DNA from: Pseudisothecium myosuroides
Lineage: Eukaryota; Streptophyta; Bryopsida; Hypnales; Lembophyllaceae
DNA: 64,000 nt
Direction: 5' to 3'
Assembly (NCBI GenBank): GCA_951799445.1
Contig: OX637288.1
Location: forward strand, 7,566,501 to 7,630,500
The translations under genes and the position numbers were made by a program. Position 1 is the stretch's first letter. Each line of letters begins with the position of its first letter. The notes under the pieces were generated by a model. That model saw only the letters and a list, made by a program, of their open reading frames with translations, was not told the DNA's origin and did no database searches. Below, piece by piece: positions 12,368-24,389 of the stretch.

Positions 12368-13805
12368 CTAATTTGTAATATCAAATTGTAAAGGCATTCT
12401 TTGAAAGGTAAAGTTGGTATGTTTATTTGGTTGTTTATTAGTTGGCATAATAGGAGGCATAGAGAACAAATGAGAATTGATTAATTCTTCTTCTTCATTT
12501 TCAGTAATACTTTGATAAGTCTTGTAAAGGATTTCATTGAAAATGACATCTCTTGATATGATAATATTTTTATTGTGATTATTTAGCAAACGGTAAGCTT
12601 TTGATTGTTCACAATAACCTATAAAAGTAGCTTCTATTGAATGAGAGTCCATTTTCTTTCTAGTTTCTTTTTGTACAAGCACATGGGCTTGACTTCCAAA
12701 TATTTTTAAGTAAGATAAATTAGGTTGTCTTCCAAACCATATCTCAAATGAAGTTATATTAACACTCATGGCTTTTGTTGGACTTCTATTTTGTAGGTAA
12801 TTTGTTGTCAAAAGGGCTTCCCCCCAAAATGCTTTAGGTAATTTTGCATATGATAGCATAGATAATATTGCTCCCACTAGAGTTCTATTCTTTTTCTTAG
12901 ACACACCACTCTGCTGTGGTGTATAGGCTGTTGTGTATTCTCTTTTAAATCATGCTTGAGAGCAAAAACCTTTGAATTCATGAGATAAATATTCACCTCC
13001 ACAATTAGATCTTCATGCTTTGATTTTGTTATTTGTTTGGTTTTCGACAAAGTTTTTGTAATGTATAAATTTGTCAAATGCTTCTGATTTTTGTTCATTA
13101 GATAAATAAAACAATATCTAGATAAATCGTCTATAAAGGTTATAAAGTATCTAGAACCTGAATGTGTTCCAATTTGCATTGGACTACATATGTCTGAGTG
13201 TACAAGTTGTAATAATTGAGTGCTTCTGGTTGCACCACTTTTTGGAATGTTTTGTTTGTGTTGTTTACCAATAGTACATGATTGACAAAAAGTCATATCG
13301 TTCTCATTAAAAGAATCCATTCCTTTAGATATTGTATGAAGTTGTTTAAGTTTGTGCTTATTAATATGACCCATTCTTAAGTGCCATAAATCAACTTTGT
13401 TTATATGTGTAATTGCAGGAATTGCAATTATTTTCTTGTTAGGTATTATAGTATTACCTAACTCATATAAATCAGGGTTTAATTGACAATTGGCTATTGT
13501 CTGACCAAATTTATTAATTAATGCTAACTGTCCAAATTTAATTTCAATCTCTCCACCTGCTTTGTCCAATTGTTTTACAGAAAACAAATTTTTGGCAAGT
13601 CCAGGAACATGGAGGACTTCAGGTATAAGTTTTTCCATACCATTCATGAATCTAATGTTTACATCACCATAAGCTTCAATTTCATAGGATGTAGAATCAT
13701 CACCTAAGTAAACAAGTTGTTTATTTCCATATTTCTGATAATTGGTAAATGCGTCAAACTCATGACACATATGCTAAGTGGGCAAGTGGCTCCACTATCC
13801 ATACA
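12368..13805 (-). pseudogene. pol: Copia protease/integrase region, frameshifted
   Basis: The protease motif Asp-Ser-Gly-Ala-Thr is visible at about 13787-13801 in one frame. A frame change follows, then the gag-pre-integrase segment (13770-12877) with His...His and Cys-Gln-Ser-Cys of the integrase zinc site, and the first core Asp in His-Ser-Asp-Ile-Cys, the second in Phe-Ile-Asp-Asp-Leu-Ser. Another frame change leads to 12904-12368, which carries the integrase C-terminal segment (Glu-Ala-Leu-Leu-Thr-Thr-Asn-Tyr-Leu, then a Gly-Tyr motif). The family cuts and joins retroelement DNA. At least two frameshifts inactivate it. Confidence 0.8.
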
Positions 13806-13856
13806 CCAGCTTGAAGTTGATTCTCCTTGTGTTATTAAAGCAGTTACTACGTATAG

Positions 13857-14747
13857 TCAATTTGACTTAGTGACTATATTATTTTGTCTTCTATTATTAT
13901 TATGGTTGGCTTTTTTTGCAACTATTCTTATCTTGTAATCTTTAATCAAGTGACCTAGTTTTTTGCAATGAAAACAAGTTTTTTTATCAAAAGAATCATT
14001 TTTTTTTTCAAATTGTTTAAAATTTCCACCTTTGTAAAATTTGTTACTCAAGTAATTTTTCTTACCATTGTTATAAAATTTCTTATTTGTATAAAGGGCT
14101 GATTGTGATTAATTATTCCAACTCATATCTTTCATAAGTGTTTCTTCTTGTATTAAATCTGTAATTAATGATTGTAGGGTGATTCCAGGTTGTCTTCTTA
14201 ATGAACTAATAAAAGTTCTGTAACTTGGGGATAAACTTTGCATAAGAGCTAATATAGCTTCTTCATCTTCAATAGAACATCCTATTGCAGCCAAATTCTC
14301 TAGATGAGATCTGAATAAGTGGACATGTTTTGTGACATTGTCACTTTCCTTCATTTTCAAAGTGTGTAACTTGTCTTTAAGATGCATTTTAGTTACTACA
14401 TCTTGAGATTCAAAAATTCTTGTTAACTCTTGCCATGCCGGATTTGTAGTTGTGCAAGACTGAATATGTGAAACAACATTGTTTTCTAAACAATTATTGA
14501 TGATCGTTAGAGATAATGAATCTCTTTCTTCCCAATGATTAATACTACCTACACTTGTGGCAGGTAAATTTCAGGATCCTGCAGCGACTTCTGCTGTAGA
14601 TGGTGCTACCGGCAAAGGTTTAGCACCACTCACTATAGACCACAATTTTTCTGTTTTGAAAATCAATGTCAACCTGTGTTTCCATATATTAAAGTATGTT
14701 CCATCAAATTTAGGAACATGAGTGATGTCAACTTTATGTGTTGCCAT
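13857..14747 (-). pseudogene. gag: Copia gag polyprotein with zinc knuckle, three in-frame stops
   Basis: The reading frame starts at ATG 14747-14745 and remains in one frame to 13857, broken by TGA at 14571-14573 and TAA near 14109. The N-terminus (Lys-Phe-Asp-Gly-Thr-Tyr-Phe-Asn-Ile-Trp) and the middle part (Ser-Pro-Ser-Tyr-Arg-Thr-Phe-Ile-Ser-Ser-Leu) are typical of copia gag. A zinc knuckle near 13960 reads CFHCKKLGHLIKDY, where the last Cys of the CCHC motif has become Tyr. Gag would form the RNA-containing particle. This copy cannot make a full protein. Confidence 0.75.
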
Positions 14748-15123
14748 TTTAATAACCTTGTCTTAGGATTGCTTGTATCTCACATTCATCAATAAAATCC
14801 TCAACTAAATATTCAAAATTACCTTCAACAAAGTTAGCTAATGCTTGGAGGTATGTTGGAGGGGCATTGAGAATATTGTGTACATTTTGTGTTGAATCCA
14901 GATGGTGTTCACCTTCCTCAACTGGAAGATGCTAGTCATCTTCCTCAATTTTAAGATCTTGCAGTGAGACTACTAGAGTTTGTATAAACGAGTTTGTGAG
15001 GTTAACATTTGTAAATGGTAGTGTAGTCTGGATTTCAACTATTCGATATTCTTTCTTACTTGAACATTCTAATTCAAATTGAGGAAAGCACATTGTTGTG
15101 CATTACTAATCGCTTTGATACTA

Positions 15124-15304
15124 TGTAGGAAAAATATGTTGTATATTTTTATATGAAATAAAGAACACTTTACATCCTTAAGACCTTGGCCAAAAGGTAT
15201 TAGTTAATAGTCGCAATTGTCCCTATGTAAAGTCACAACTATTAGCTTAATACTAATTAGTGTACTATATATGTACTATACAATGTATCTAATAACCTCT
15301 TCCA
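15124..15304 (-). repeat. 5' LTR of the copia element and adjoining primer-binding site
   Basis: Read on the minus strand the 181-bp LTR starts TGGAAGAGGTTATTAG and ends TTTTTCCTACA (TG...CA). It is followed at 15123-15110 by TAGTATCAAAGCG, close to the TGGTATCAGAGC primer site used by many copia elements with initiator-Met tRNA. No second LTR was found. Confidence 0.65.
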
Positions 15305-15334
15305 GCACGGGGTTAGGTTTATCTTAATGAGAAG

Positions 15335-18023
15335 TTAAGATGCTCTGTCTTTTTGACGGTCATGCCTCACGCTCCCCTTTTCACCCTTGCTCTCTAAAAT
15401 ATTTTCGTAGGACGTAGGAGGATCCTTCACCTCCTCCTGATGATGAAACCTCGCCATGACCCTTTTTTCATTGCTCCGTTCTGCTTTATTGGCCCTATCT
15501 TTCTTGCTTTCATCCTGCTTGCTTTTGTCTTCATGACTCTTCCCACTACCATTGCGTTTACGGTCCCACTTATGTCTGGAATCCATTAAATTGGCAGTCC
15601 CTTCCACACCAACGATGACCTCTCCTAGCCTATCTCTGTCACTATGGCCTATCTCTGTCACTAGGACCTTTGTCCTGGCCAACATTTTCTGTGCCCTTCT
15701 CGTTTTGACTTGAACTGCAAGGGTGATTATCGAGCCCAGAACTCTCAACATATCGCTCACCTCCCTCTACTTGCAACTCTACATCCCTGGTATCTCTCTC
15801 ATCATAAATGCGACCAACAACTCTTTTTGATTTCTTTTCCTTGATTTGCTTTCAACTCTTTGAATGATTTGGATCCACTCCAGAGCTTGTGATGGTCCTA
15901 CTAGCTCTTATCTCAAAGTTGGTTTCATTGTCATTATTGTGTAACACTATAAGAAATCGATGTTTTTTTTGACGTTAGAAAAAACATGGTACCGCGTCAT
16001 GTAAGACACGGTACAAAGTCCGTGTTGATGTCCCACAAAATTCGTCAAAACAGACAGGCAAAAAACGTGCTCTGTTAGGCCAAAAACGTGCAAAATTTGG
16101 GCTTGCTTTTGAAAGACATTACAAGAAACATGGTCTTCTAAGCTCTCTACAATGTGCCATGTGGATGCCACAGTGGCGCCACGTAGGAAAAAAAGCCACA
16201 TGGATTTATTTTTCATCCAGCCCGTCCATGATGTGGCATCTGACATGGCATTTGATGTGACATTTTTTGAAATGTGGCATCTGACGTGGCGTTTTTTGAA
16301 ACGTCAACTTAGATGTCCAGACGTTTTTTAAGACATCAATTGATGCACATTGTACCAAAGGGCAAGGTCAATGAAAAATAATTATTTAAAAATAAAATAA
16401 AAAAATAACATAAAATGAACAAAAAAAATTATTGAATTCAATAAAAAAAATTAAAAAACTTACCATCTACCATCAAGAGAATTTTTGATGGCCAAATGAA
16501 GAAATTACTTCATTAAAAGTTAGTGAGAATGAAGGGTAGAGGGGTCCTATTTATATCCCTTGTCCGTCCATAGTGAGACAAAAGATATGGGATACCTAGA
16601 ATATAGGAACTTGACCATTATAAATGAAGACATTATTCTAGACATCTAGACGTTGTTTCAAACATCTCAATGCTGTTTCAGACATCTTGATGTTGTTTCA
16701 GACATTTGAATCATGTTGTTTTAGACATTTTACATTGAACCCAGTTCTTGCTTTAATATCCCATATAGGTTGTCAATCTTCCTACCACCCTACTTGTATA
16801 AAGGATTCTCTTTTCATCCATAGTGTACATCCATCCATTGCCCTTTTTTTGCAAAGCATACCACGTGGCTATCCTTTCCTAAAATTTTCACATTTAGTCA
16901 GCATTTTATTATTAATTGTAGTAATTTTTTTTATTGATTTACCTAAAGTCAAAATGGGTCTGCTTGCTGACGTGGCAATCTATGTTTTTTTGGACGTTCC
17001 AGAAAACATCAATATGTTTCGTAAAAACTCAGGCCTGTTTTTTTGGACGTTCATTTTGACATGCTTGTCCGCACTGACATGTACCTGTCTAACTCTCTCC
17101 CAGGTGCTTGTTTCCGTGGATGTCACCAAAAATTTCAACTGCTGCGGACTCAAACCGGCAGACGTCGGACGTCACAAAAAACACAGGGCGTTTTCTGCCA
17201 GACGACCCCAAAAATGCGGGTTTCTTATAGTGTAATTTGTCAACCTTATAATCTCCTTTTCTAGATCTAAGGCTGTCATGGGACTCATAAATTCTCTCAG
17301 CCCTCAAATCAACCTTCGAATCAAGCCTTTGGTAATCCACCGCGTCGCCATTCTAGGCTTCCTCCAAATCGACCCTTACAAACTGTGTGTTCATCCAATG
17401 GGCATTGATCGATTCTTATGTAAGCAGAATGTAAAATGCGTAAAAATGCGTGACTTGTGATTAATGACTGGATCAATGAAGAAGAGAACTATTGCATGAA
17501 GAAAATAACTTACCTCGTTTTCTACACTGGAGGCCAGAGGTGAGTAACTGGTGAATCCAGGCGAAGGGAAGGGATTCCGGGACCTGGAATACGGCTGCGG
17601 CCTTTGTCTTGACAGCTTGAACCACCGGTAAGAACACTAGTGGTCACTTCGATCGAGAGGTGCAACTTTTGGGAGGCGTCCTCTTCTAGGAGGCAACTGT
17701 ACCTCTATGGATTTTGTTGGCTCCGCAAATTTGTAAGTCGCCCCTCTGCTCTGGGCAATGTGTGTAGCTTCCGCCTAGAACTTCTTGTGCGTTACTTCTT
17801 CTATATATGGAGGAGGATCATGGCCTGGTGGACCCTCATTGTCCATAATTCTATTGCCACCTCTTAGATAGACACTGCCTTCTCTCGGTCGCATTCTACT
17901 GTCCATCATCGGACCATCCCAGTCTACTTCTTCTATTCTGCCAAAGTAATCACCTGTACAATGGACTCGAGAACATGAAAACTCTATACAATATGTTAAG
18001 GAAAACGCCGTCTCTGAACACAT
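15335..18023 (-). pseudogene. Charged, Arg/Lys/Asp-rich gene relic split by a CACTA element
   Basis: Minus-strand pieces join into one hydrophilic protein once insertions are ignored: about 18023-17775, 17340-17236, then after the CACTA element 15941-15335. The last piece ends with a stretch rich in Asp, Lys, Arg and Ser. Removing the transposon joins ...Val-Asp-Lys-Leu-His to ...Asn-Asn-Asp-Asn-Glu-Thr in frame order. A tandem copy of AGTGACAGAGATAGGCCAT near 15640-15680 shifts the frame, and a TGA lies near 15855. The composition resembles RNA-processing proteins with Arg-rich tails, but no domain is recognised, so function is left open. The copia element lies directly beyond its 3' end. 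Confidence 0.5.
15945..17232. mobile_element. CACTA element, non-autonomous, 1,288 bp, TAA target duplication
   Basis: It starts CACTATAAGAAATC and ends GGGTTTCTTATAGTG. TAA flanks both ends (15942-15944 and 17233-17235), the 3-bp target duplication expected for CACTA/En-Spm. The interior contains many short repeats of the type ACGTGGCATC and GACATTT, and no transposase is seen. It interrupts the charged gene relic around it. Confidence 0.85.
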
Positions 18024-19818
18024 GGATTATAACAACTTGATAGGAAATCTTGTCAAACAAATAAGTGTCTTATTCTCAAGGAGCATTTGACATGACGACA
18101 TTCAGGCTAAATAGCAGTCACCGAGAGTGAAGGATTTGCGACAAATACTTGGACGTGAAAACACTTTGTAACGATAAAATGAGTGAACAATATTCAAGAG
18201 AAGAGAGCATTCCAAGTAATAGTCAAATACATGGGATGGTCTGCTAACCTTAAAAGAATTCTGAATCTCCACCTAGTAGCATGCATATAAGGACTAGCGT
18301 GCCCCAAAAACAAATCTACCTCCAAACTTTATACAATTGGAAGGTATTTGGTGGTCTCGCCCCGATCGAGAGCTTTTACGCACTGAAGCAAGAATTCTAA
18401 AATCATCCACTTGCTCCCTGTCCATCCTACTTCACGTGTTTGTTGCTCTCTCGTTCCAACATCTTCCTCTTCAGCTTCTCTTGAACAGCATTGTCATGTC
18501 TTTGATTTTCAAGATTTCCAATTATCTTGCTCCCCTTGGTAGACATTGTAAAGCATGATCATGAATCAATCCTATTTAGTAGATTTATTATTAGTGCAAT
18601 TGACATATAATTCATGTGGGAATTGAAGAAATTCTGACAGATTACAGTATGTTCACCATGAAATATCCAGGGAAAGAACATCAAATATCTATGATTTTTT
18701 GGACAGTATTTTCAAAATTTGTAGCATTTTGTTAGAACATATCCTAGCTTTTGACTCAAGTAGTTTTATGCATAGTAAGTAGTATAGCCCCAATTATAGC
18801 TACTAATAAAATAAGTCTAGGAAACTAAAACGAGAACAAAGTAGGTGGTATATAATAAATTGCCTAGTGTTTCCAAAGTAGTCCAACCGTGAGAAAACAA
18901 GTGGTATAAAATAAATTGCCTATTGTTTCCAAAATAGTCCAATCGTGACACTCCCCACTATAAGGCTCCCTACCTTGAACATCGGCCTGAGTTCCTATTA
19001 TAAAGCTTGCTGCTTTGAACCTTGCCACAAGAAAGGGCAAAATGGGCAATTTCATTAAAATGACATTTGTCCAAAAGACATCTTTTTTTTACCCTTAATT
19101 TTGAATTTTGTGCCTTTTGAAATTTTCTTTTCAATTTTAATGAAATATTTCTATCAAATAGTTCTTAGATGTTATGGATATCTTGAATAGATTGTATTGC
19201 ATAAAGTGTTTTTATTTGGAACTAGACATTTTAATAAAGAAAATGATGTGAAGCGCTAAATTTGTGACATTGAGTCCCTTGGAATGAGAGTCTATTCAAT
19301 AGATTATTGTTAAACTCAAAACTAACTTTTATTAAGATTAGCATATGGAATTTAATGAAATTGACTTTAATTTATAAAACAAAACTTAATTTGAAGATTT
19401 TTGGCTGCATTCTATTCATATGGTTTTTCAAAGTAGATTTTAGAATGATGATCCAAGGACTTGTATAATCTCTTGTAAACATGAAAAATTACACCACTTT
19501 TGAACTTTTTCTATCAATTTTGTTTTTATATGACCTTAAAGAGTACATTAATTATACCATGTTGTTTGTCACTATGATAAAAAAATTTGATAAAAATTTG
19601 ATACTATTTTTGGCATTTTTGTAATTACAACATATTATTTTATAAAGAAATTACTTGAAAAAATACTGTAATGTTTTCAAATTATGAAAAAGTGAAGTTT
19701 GATTTTGAATATACATGATATTACAATATGGGAACAACACCAAATTTTTGTAAGGTACGTTGTAATGTAGAATACTAGTGAAGTTTGACCAAACAAAAAA
19801 TGGAATGTTCTTTACGGT
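18024..19818. other. Intergenic AT-rich DNA
   Basis: No supportable gene. A local direct repeat, TATAATAAATTGCCTA(G/T)TGTTTCCAAA(G/A)TAGTCCAA, occurs twice between about 18850 and 18950. The remainder is AT-rich without recognisable ends of elements. Confidence 0.5.
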
Positions 19819-20459
19819 TTAACCCCAGAATGCCTTTGAGGACACATTGTGTCCTCGAGCGATCTTCTCTGGACAATAATGAAAAATTACAATTGATTTA
19901 TAAAAAAATTTGAACTACACTATTATGCGGCTGCAAATCCTGCCAAAGGAGAAATCGGTGGATTTCATAGCTGACATATCACTGATTTTATAATGCCACA
20001 TTAGTGGGACCTGGTCGAACTGCAGGGTCAGAACGTACCGTGCCACCTCAGCATTTGAGGCCCGGGCGGAGGAGAGCAACCCAGGAAAGGGCCGTTGGAG
20101 GACTTCTGGTCCGTCCTTTGGGACATATTTCTTCCCGCCACCAGAAACTCAAGCTTCCTTTGTACACGCGCCTGGCTCAAACGGCAGGGGGAATTTGGAA
20201 ACAATATAGGACTGAAGCGCGTGAGGACAAGGGTTTAGGGTTTGATTACCAAATTATGTGCGGTCGCTGTGAGGGGCTTTGGATCCGATTTGCGCAAGGA
20301 CTACTCCTGCTTCAGAGTGGAATTTTGGGGGGAGTGGTGAGGTTGTCCTGGCGATGGCGACTACTGGACCAGAAGGAGGCAATGCATACGGGGAAGTCGC
20401 AATCCTGCGCGAAGTTGTGATTGCCTGTGGGTAATGAATTTCGGTAGTGGGGTTAGCGA

Positions 20460-21230
20460 CGTCAAGGTTGTTATTGTGTTTTTTTTTCCGCCCACTATCT
20501 GTAATCTCTAAAGTTGCTCTATCGTTTGTACCTCCGCCCAATTAGGAAGGAAGCACAATGGACGATTTATGCAGCGAGCCGCAACTTCAAATCCCACAAT
20601 CTCGAGTGGAGCAAGCCAGGGTGATTGACAGTTGGCTCTTAGGAATTGGCGCAACTGAGAAGCAATGGAATTGAGTCCGCAATTGCTTGAATTCGAGTCA
20701 CTTGCTTGCGCTCCCGAGGTGCACAAAGATATTGCAGCTACCACCGGCGTTGAGGGCAACACATTGGAGGATTTTGTTTTATAGCAACGTCGCTTACATA
20801 GTAGGATGGAGGCAGAGACGTGACTTCCCAGACGAAATTTTCCATGCAGTGAGGGAAATCTGGCCAGACAAAAATGATTCACCCACTGTCGGCGAAAGAG
20901 GTTGCTCAGGTCGCAGCCCAAAACAGACTCCTCGTGCGATCTTCGGCGTGCAAAAGAAGGTTGAAGCATCGGGAGCAAATTCTGCGCCGCCAGGCTCCAC
21001 CAATCTGCGGCCAAGACAAGCAAAGGGGGGGGGGGGCAGAATCAGGGACCCCTGTCTCCGATGGGGGCCGCAGCTTCAAGTCAAGGGCCTGCTGAATCAC
21101 CACAAAGATGCTTGCCTACCAATCGACGGAGGTTGGAATTGTTCCAGACCGGGCTATAAGCAGGACCAGTGGAGGCCGCCGAAATTCAACCTCCCCAGAT
21201 AGTGTCTAATCCACTGGACGACGCAATTAC
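20460..21230 (+). pseudogene. Possible accessory reading frame of the piggyBac element, frameshifted
   Basis: Upstream of the transposase a plus-strand stretch has protein-like composition. One frame contains Phe-Pro-Asp-Glu-Ile-Phe-His-Ala-Val-Arg-Glu-Ile-Trp (about 20830-20880), and a neighbouring frame continues with Val-Ala-Gln-Val-Ala-Ala-Gln-Asn-Arg-Leu and an Arg/Lys-rich helix (about 20890-21000). The join requires one frameshift. It could be a helix-turn-helix or SANT-like accessory protein, or a 5' exon of the transposase gene. A run of nine G near 21026 and further stops show decay. Confidence 0.3.
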
Positions 21231-21450
21231 AAGCATCGCCGTAGCAGGGAGTTTGCTTGGAAGCAATCGGAGGACAAGGTGGTAGTCAGGGAAGGGGACG
21301 TTGGAAGGGGGTGCAAAGGAAGGGGCAATAGTTTTACCCCAACCAGGGGAAGTCACGGAGGGGAGGGTGACGGATCCCCTGCTCTGTAGGGGTGAGCGGG
21401 ATGGTAGTCGGGGAGGTCGCCGAGGGCGTGGCCGGGGAAGGGGGAAGAAG

Positions 21451-21783
21451 CACTATAACAAAACATGGTAAAAAAAAACCGCACTCAAAATCGAGTGCAG
21501 TTCTTTTTGCCATGTTTTTGTGCAGGCGCACGTAGTGGGCAATCAGCTTCTTTTGCAATTTTCCACTGCAATTTTTAAAATTTGGAAGATTGTCATATAT
21601 CGTTGGAAAGTTATTTTCAAGACCTTTCCAATGGTACATTACACGCCCCAAAATTCCAAAAATTACAGTGGAAAATTGCAAAAGAAGCTGACTGCCCACT
21701 ACGCGCGCCTGCACAAAAACGTGGCAAAAAGAACCGCACTCGATTTTGAGTGCGATTTTTTTTTACCATGTTTTGTTATAGTG
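21451..21783. mobile_element. CACTA foldback miniature element inside the piggyBac element
   Basis: A 333-bp near-palindrome starts CACTATAACAAAACATGG and ends CCATGTTTTGTTATAGTG. AAG is present on both sides (21448-21450 and 21784-21786) as the 3-bp target duplication. Each arm of about 130 bp contains a smaller palindrome (GCACTCAAAATCGAGTGC). It is non-coding. It shows that the CACTA family moved after this piggyBac copy landed. Confidence 0.85.
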
Positions 21784-22226
21784 AAGGTGGAGGGTGATGT
21801 GGGTAGAAGTGGAGATTCAGAAGACAATGGTGCTGTTTGTCAGAGGGGAAGGGGCACGGTGTGAAGAAAGGAAAGCGTAGCAAGGGGGTGATGAATTCGG
21901 GCACAGTTCTCCGTGGCATGGGGACACTGCTAGGGTGGTTTGCGCCCATAATTTAGGTGGAGACACCACAGTCACCGTGATGGTTGAGAGGTAGCGTATC
22001 AATGAATTTAATTTTTTGATTGCAAGATGCACGTCTTGGATTAGACCGATTGGTAGTAGGGGAGCCTTTTGGAGAACTGCCGCCTTCGGTTGAAGGAACC
22101 TGTGTAGATAAAGAGGTCACCGAGACGGATATAGACTGCAAAGAGACACTCGGGTGAGGGTGCGAGAGTGTAGAACACCTTTGAATTATTTGTGAAGGCA
22201 AGCAACCTGTAGCAGACGGGAATGAG

Positions 22227-24389
22227 TTGAATGACAGAAGGCATCGCCGAGATAGCCTTGACTGGTACAAGGCCTGCAACGACAGTGGAGGGTGTGAGCA
22301 TCTCGGAGAATCTATCAACATCCAGTCTGCGGTGGCACTTGTGGAAGGGGACGTTGTGGTGACCCAGGTATGGGTGCCTCGTCCTCTATTAGGGCTAAGT
22401 CCTCATGCTGGAGCAGTCAACATGTTACTGGGGGAGGTGATGAAGGAATTTGAGCACATCATTACTCGGTCAATTATGTATAAGATCGACTTTGGTGGGG
22501 TGCTGGGAATACACGCCCTGGAGAAGGACAAATGTATTCCGGTTACTGAAGGAGACAATGCTAGTGTAGCTCTGCCGCTTGAAGATGGGAACCACGATTT
22601 ACTGATGGGGACTCAAGACAGTACGTTCATCCTACAGCTGCCAAGTTATCTCAAAGACGCCGGGGAACACAGCGACGAAGTAGAAGCTGATCCAGAGTGG
22701 GAGGCCGATTTTCAAGACTAGCAAGGGAACTTCGATTCGGGTAATTCTGACTGGGTCCTATCCGATTCTGGTAGTGAGCCGGAAGTGGTAGAAGATAGTG
22801 TACGAGAAGCTCCTGATTTGGATTTCGAGTCATTTGGATTTGACCACCGCTTTGCGCCACAGCACTGGGAGGACTTGAGTACGACGCTGCTCTCAAATCG
22901 GGTTCAGTTCACCGGCCCAACTCTTGGTCCTGTCCGTTGCCCTGGCCGCCAACCAGTGTCTGTGTCGCACTTCTTCGCACTGTTTTGGCCATTGGAGACG
23001 GTGAAAAAGATTTGTGACCAAACAAATGCTTATGCGAGGCAACCGAGACATAGTAATCTGGCGAAAGCAAACGGGGGTTCTAAGTGGACGGACGTGTCAC
23101 CAAGAGAGATTTGCTGCTGGCTCGGGATTTGTATTTATATGGGGTTAAAAAAAATGCCAAATATCCGTTTGTATTGGGATCGCAGTTCCTTTTTCTATTG
23201 TCCCTTGATAAAGGGCACCATGCGTCGAGCTCGTTTTGAGCAGATGTGCCGAAACATCCACCTGGTGGACAATTATGGCTTAGTTTTAGATAAAGCTGAT
23301 GCCTCGTATGATAAAATAGCCAAAGTTCGTTGGTTACTTGAGTCCTTTGTGCAAAATTGCAAGGAACTGTACAATTGCGAGCGCCACATTTGTGTAGATG
23401 AAATTATGATTCCTCATCGTGGTAGGAGATGCACCATCAAACAGTATATGCCCGCCAAACTTTTCAAGTACGGGATCAAGGTTTGGTATTGTGCGAATAT
23501 TAAAAGTAGGTATGTCTACGATCTGGAGGTCTATACTGGGCGTAAGGGTGAGAGCATCGAGAAGGACCTTGGTGCAAAAGTAGTAAAGGCCTTAGTCTCG
23601 GATTTGAACGGGCTAGGGCATGTTGTTGTTACTGATCGTTTCTTCAGGTCACCGCGTCTGTTTGACGAGTTGTTGAAGCAGGGTTTCCTCGCCACAGGAA
23701 CGGTTATGCCCAACATGAGAGGAATGCCCCCGAATTTGGGAAAATATTCAAATGTAGCCGGTGAGCGTGGTAGGATCATTGTTTAGATGCACAGATCTCG
23801 TAGCATGAGTGCTATAGTTTGGTTTGATCGTATCCCAATTTTCCTTCTGAGCACATCAGTAGATCCGCTAGCTGAGGGCACATTGTGCTTCCGTTGGACT
23901 AGACATGACAACCAAAAGGCATTTCATACTTCACCCATTCTACTTGAGTATCAGGAGATGATGCGAGGGGTCGATTTAGTGGACCAATGTCAAATGGAGT
24001 ACACAGCACAGCTCCGAACCCACAAGTGGTGGCATCGATTGCTATTGTTCATCCTTGATACTAGTTTAGGAAATGCATACCTGTTGTATAAAAGTCATGC
24101 AGTTGCTTCTAGTCAGTGGGTCATGAGCAGGGTTCAATTCCATTACAAGATTGTAGGGTGGTTGTGTGACTCTTCAGTGCGAGTTGGGTGCACTGGAGCT
24201 TCTTTCAACCGCCGCAATCGTGGGCTACATTATTCTGCGAAGCACGGAAAGTTGCGTGCGAAGTGCGTCATTTGTGGGAGGAAACAAATCCGTTTCTGTC
24301 CAGGTTGCGGGGGCGCGTACATGTGCGAGGGTTCTTGCTACTTGAAGGTCCATACCATCCCGAAGTATGCAGCCAAAGTTTTGAAGTGA
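22227..24389 (+). pseudogene. PiggyBac transposase (DDE_Tnp_1_7 type) with two in-frame TAG codons
   Basis: A single frame of about 720 codons runs from about 22227 to TGA at 24387-24389, interrupted by TAG at 22719-22721 and 23784-23786; both are explainable as CAG to TAG. The catalytic Asp residues are visible: Asp in Val-Asp-Glu-Ile-Met-Ile-Pro (23397-23399), Asp in Thr-Asp-Arg-Phe-Phe (23634-23636), and the third in Gly-Val-Asp-Leu-Val-Asp (23973-23984). The N-terminal quarter is acidic, as usual for the family. The C-terminus has a Cys-rich domain (CVICGRK, CPGCG, CEGSC) that binds terminal repeats in known relatives. The enzyme excises and inserts the element at TTAA. The start is uncertain because the frame is open upstream of 22227 and a 5' exon is possible. 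Confidence 0.85.

Larger units (their letters stand above)
11885..15304 (-). mobile_element. Ty1-copia retrotransposon, 3'-truncated and decayed
   Basis: On the minus strand the order is 5' LTR (15304-15124), primer-binding site, gag, aspartic protease motif, gag-pre-integrase and integrase core, connector, and the first part of reverse transcriptase. The order LTR-gag-PR-IN-RT is that of Ty1-copia. The sequence stops being recognisable at about 11885, inside the RT domain, so most of RT, all of RNase H and the 3' LTR are missing. Multiple stops and at least two frame changes show it is dead. It inserted beside a disrupted host-type gene (15335-18023). Confidence 0.85.

Noticed and set aside
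16687..17235. Open frame of 182 codons inside the CACTA element
   Set aside because: Low similarity to any transposase pattern, Phe/Leu-rich reading of AT-rich DNA, and it runs into the terminal repeat.
18864..19055. Short minus-strand frame of 63 codons
   Set aside because: It covers a local direct repeat and has no recognisable motif or splice context.
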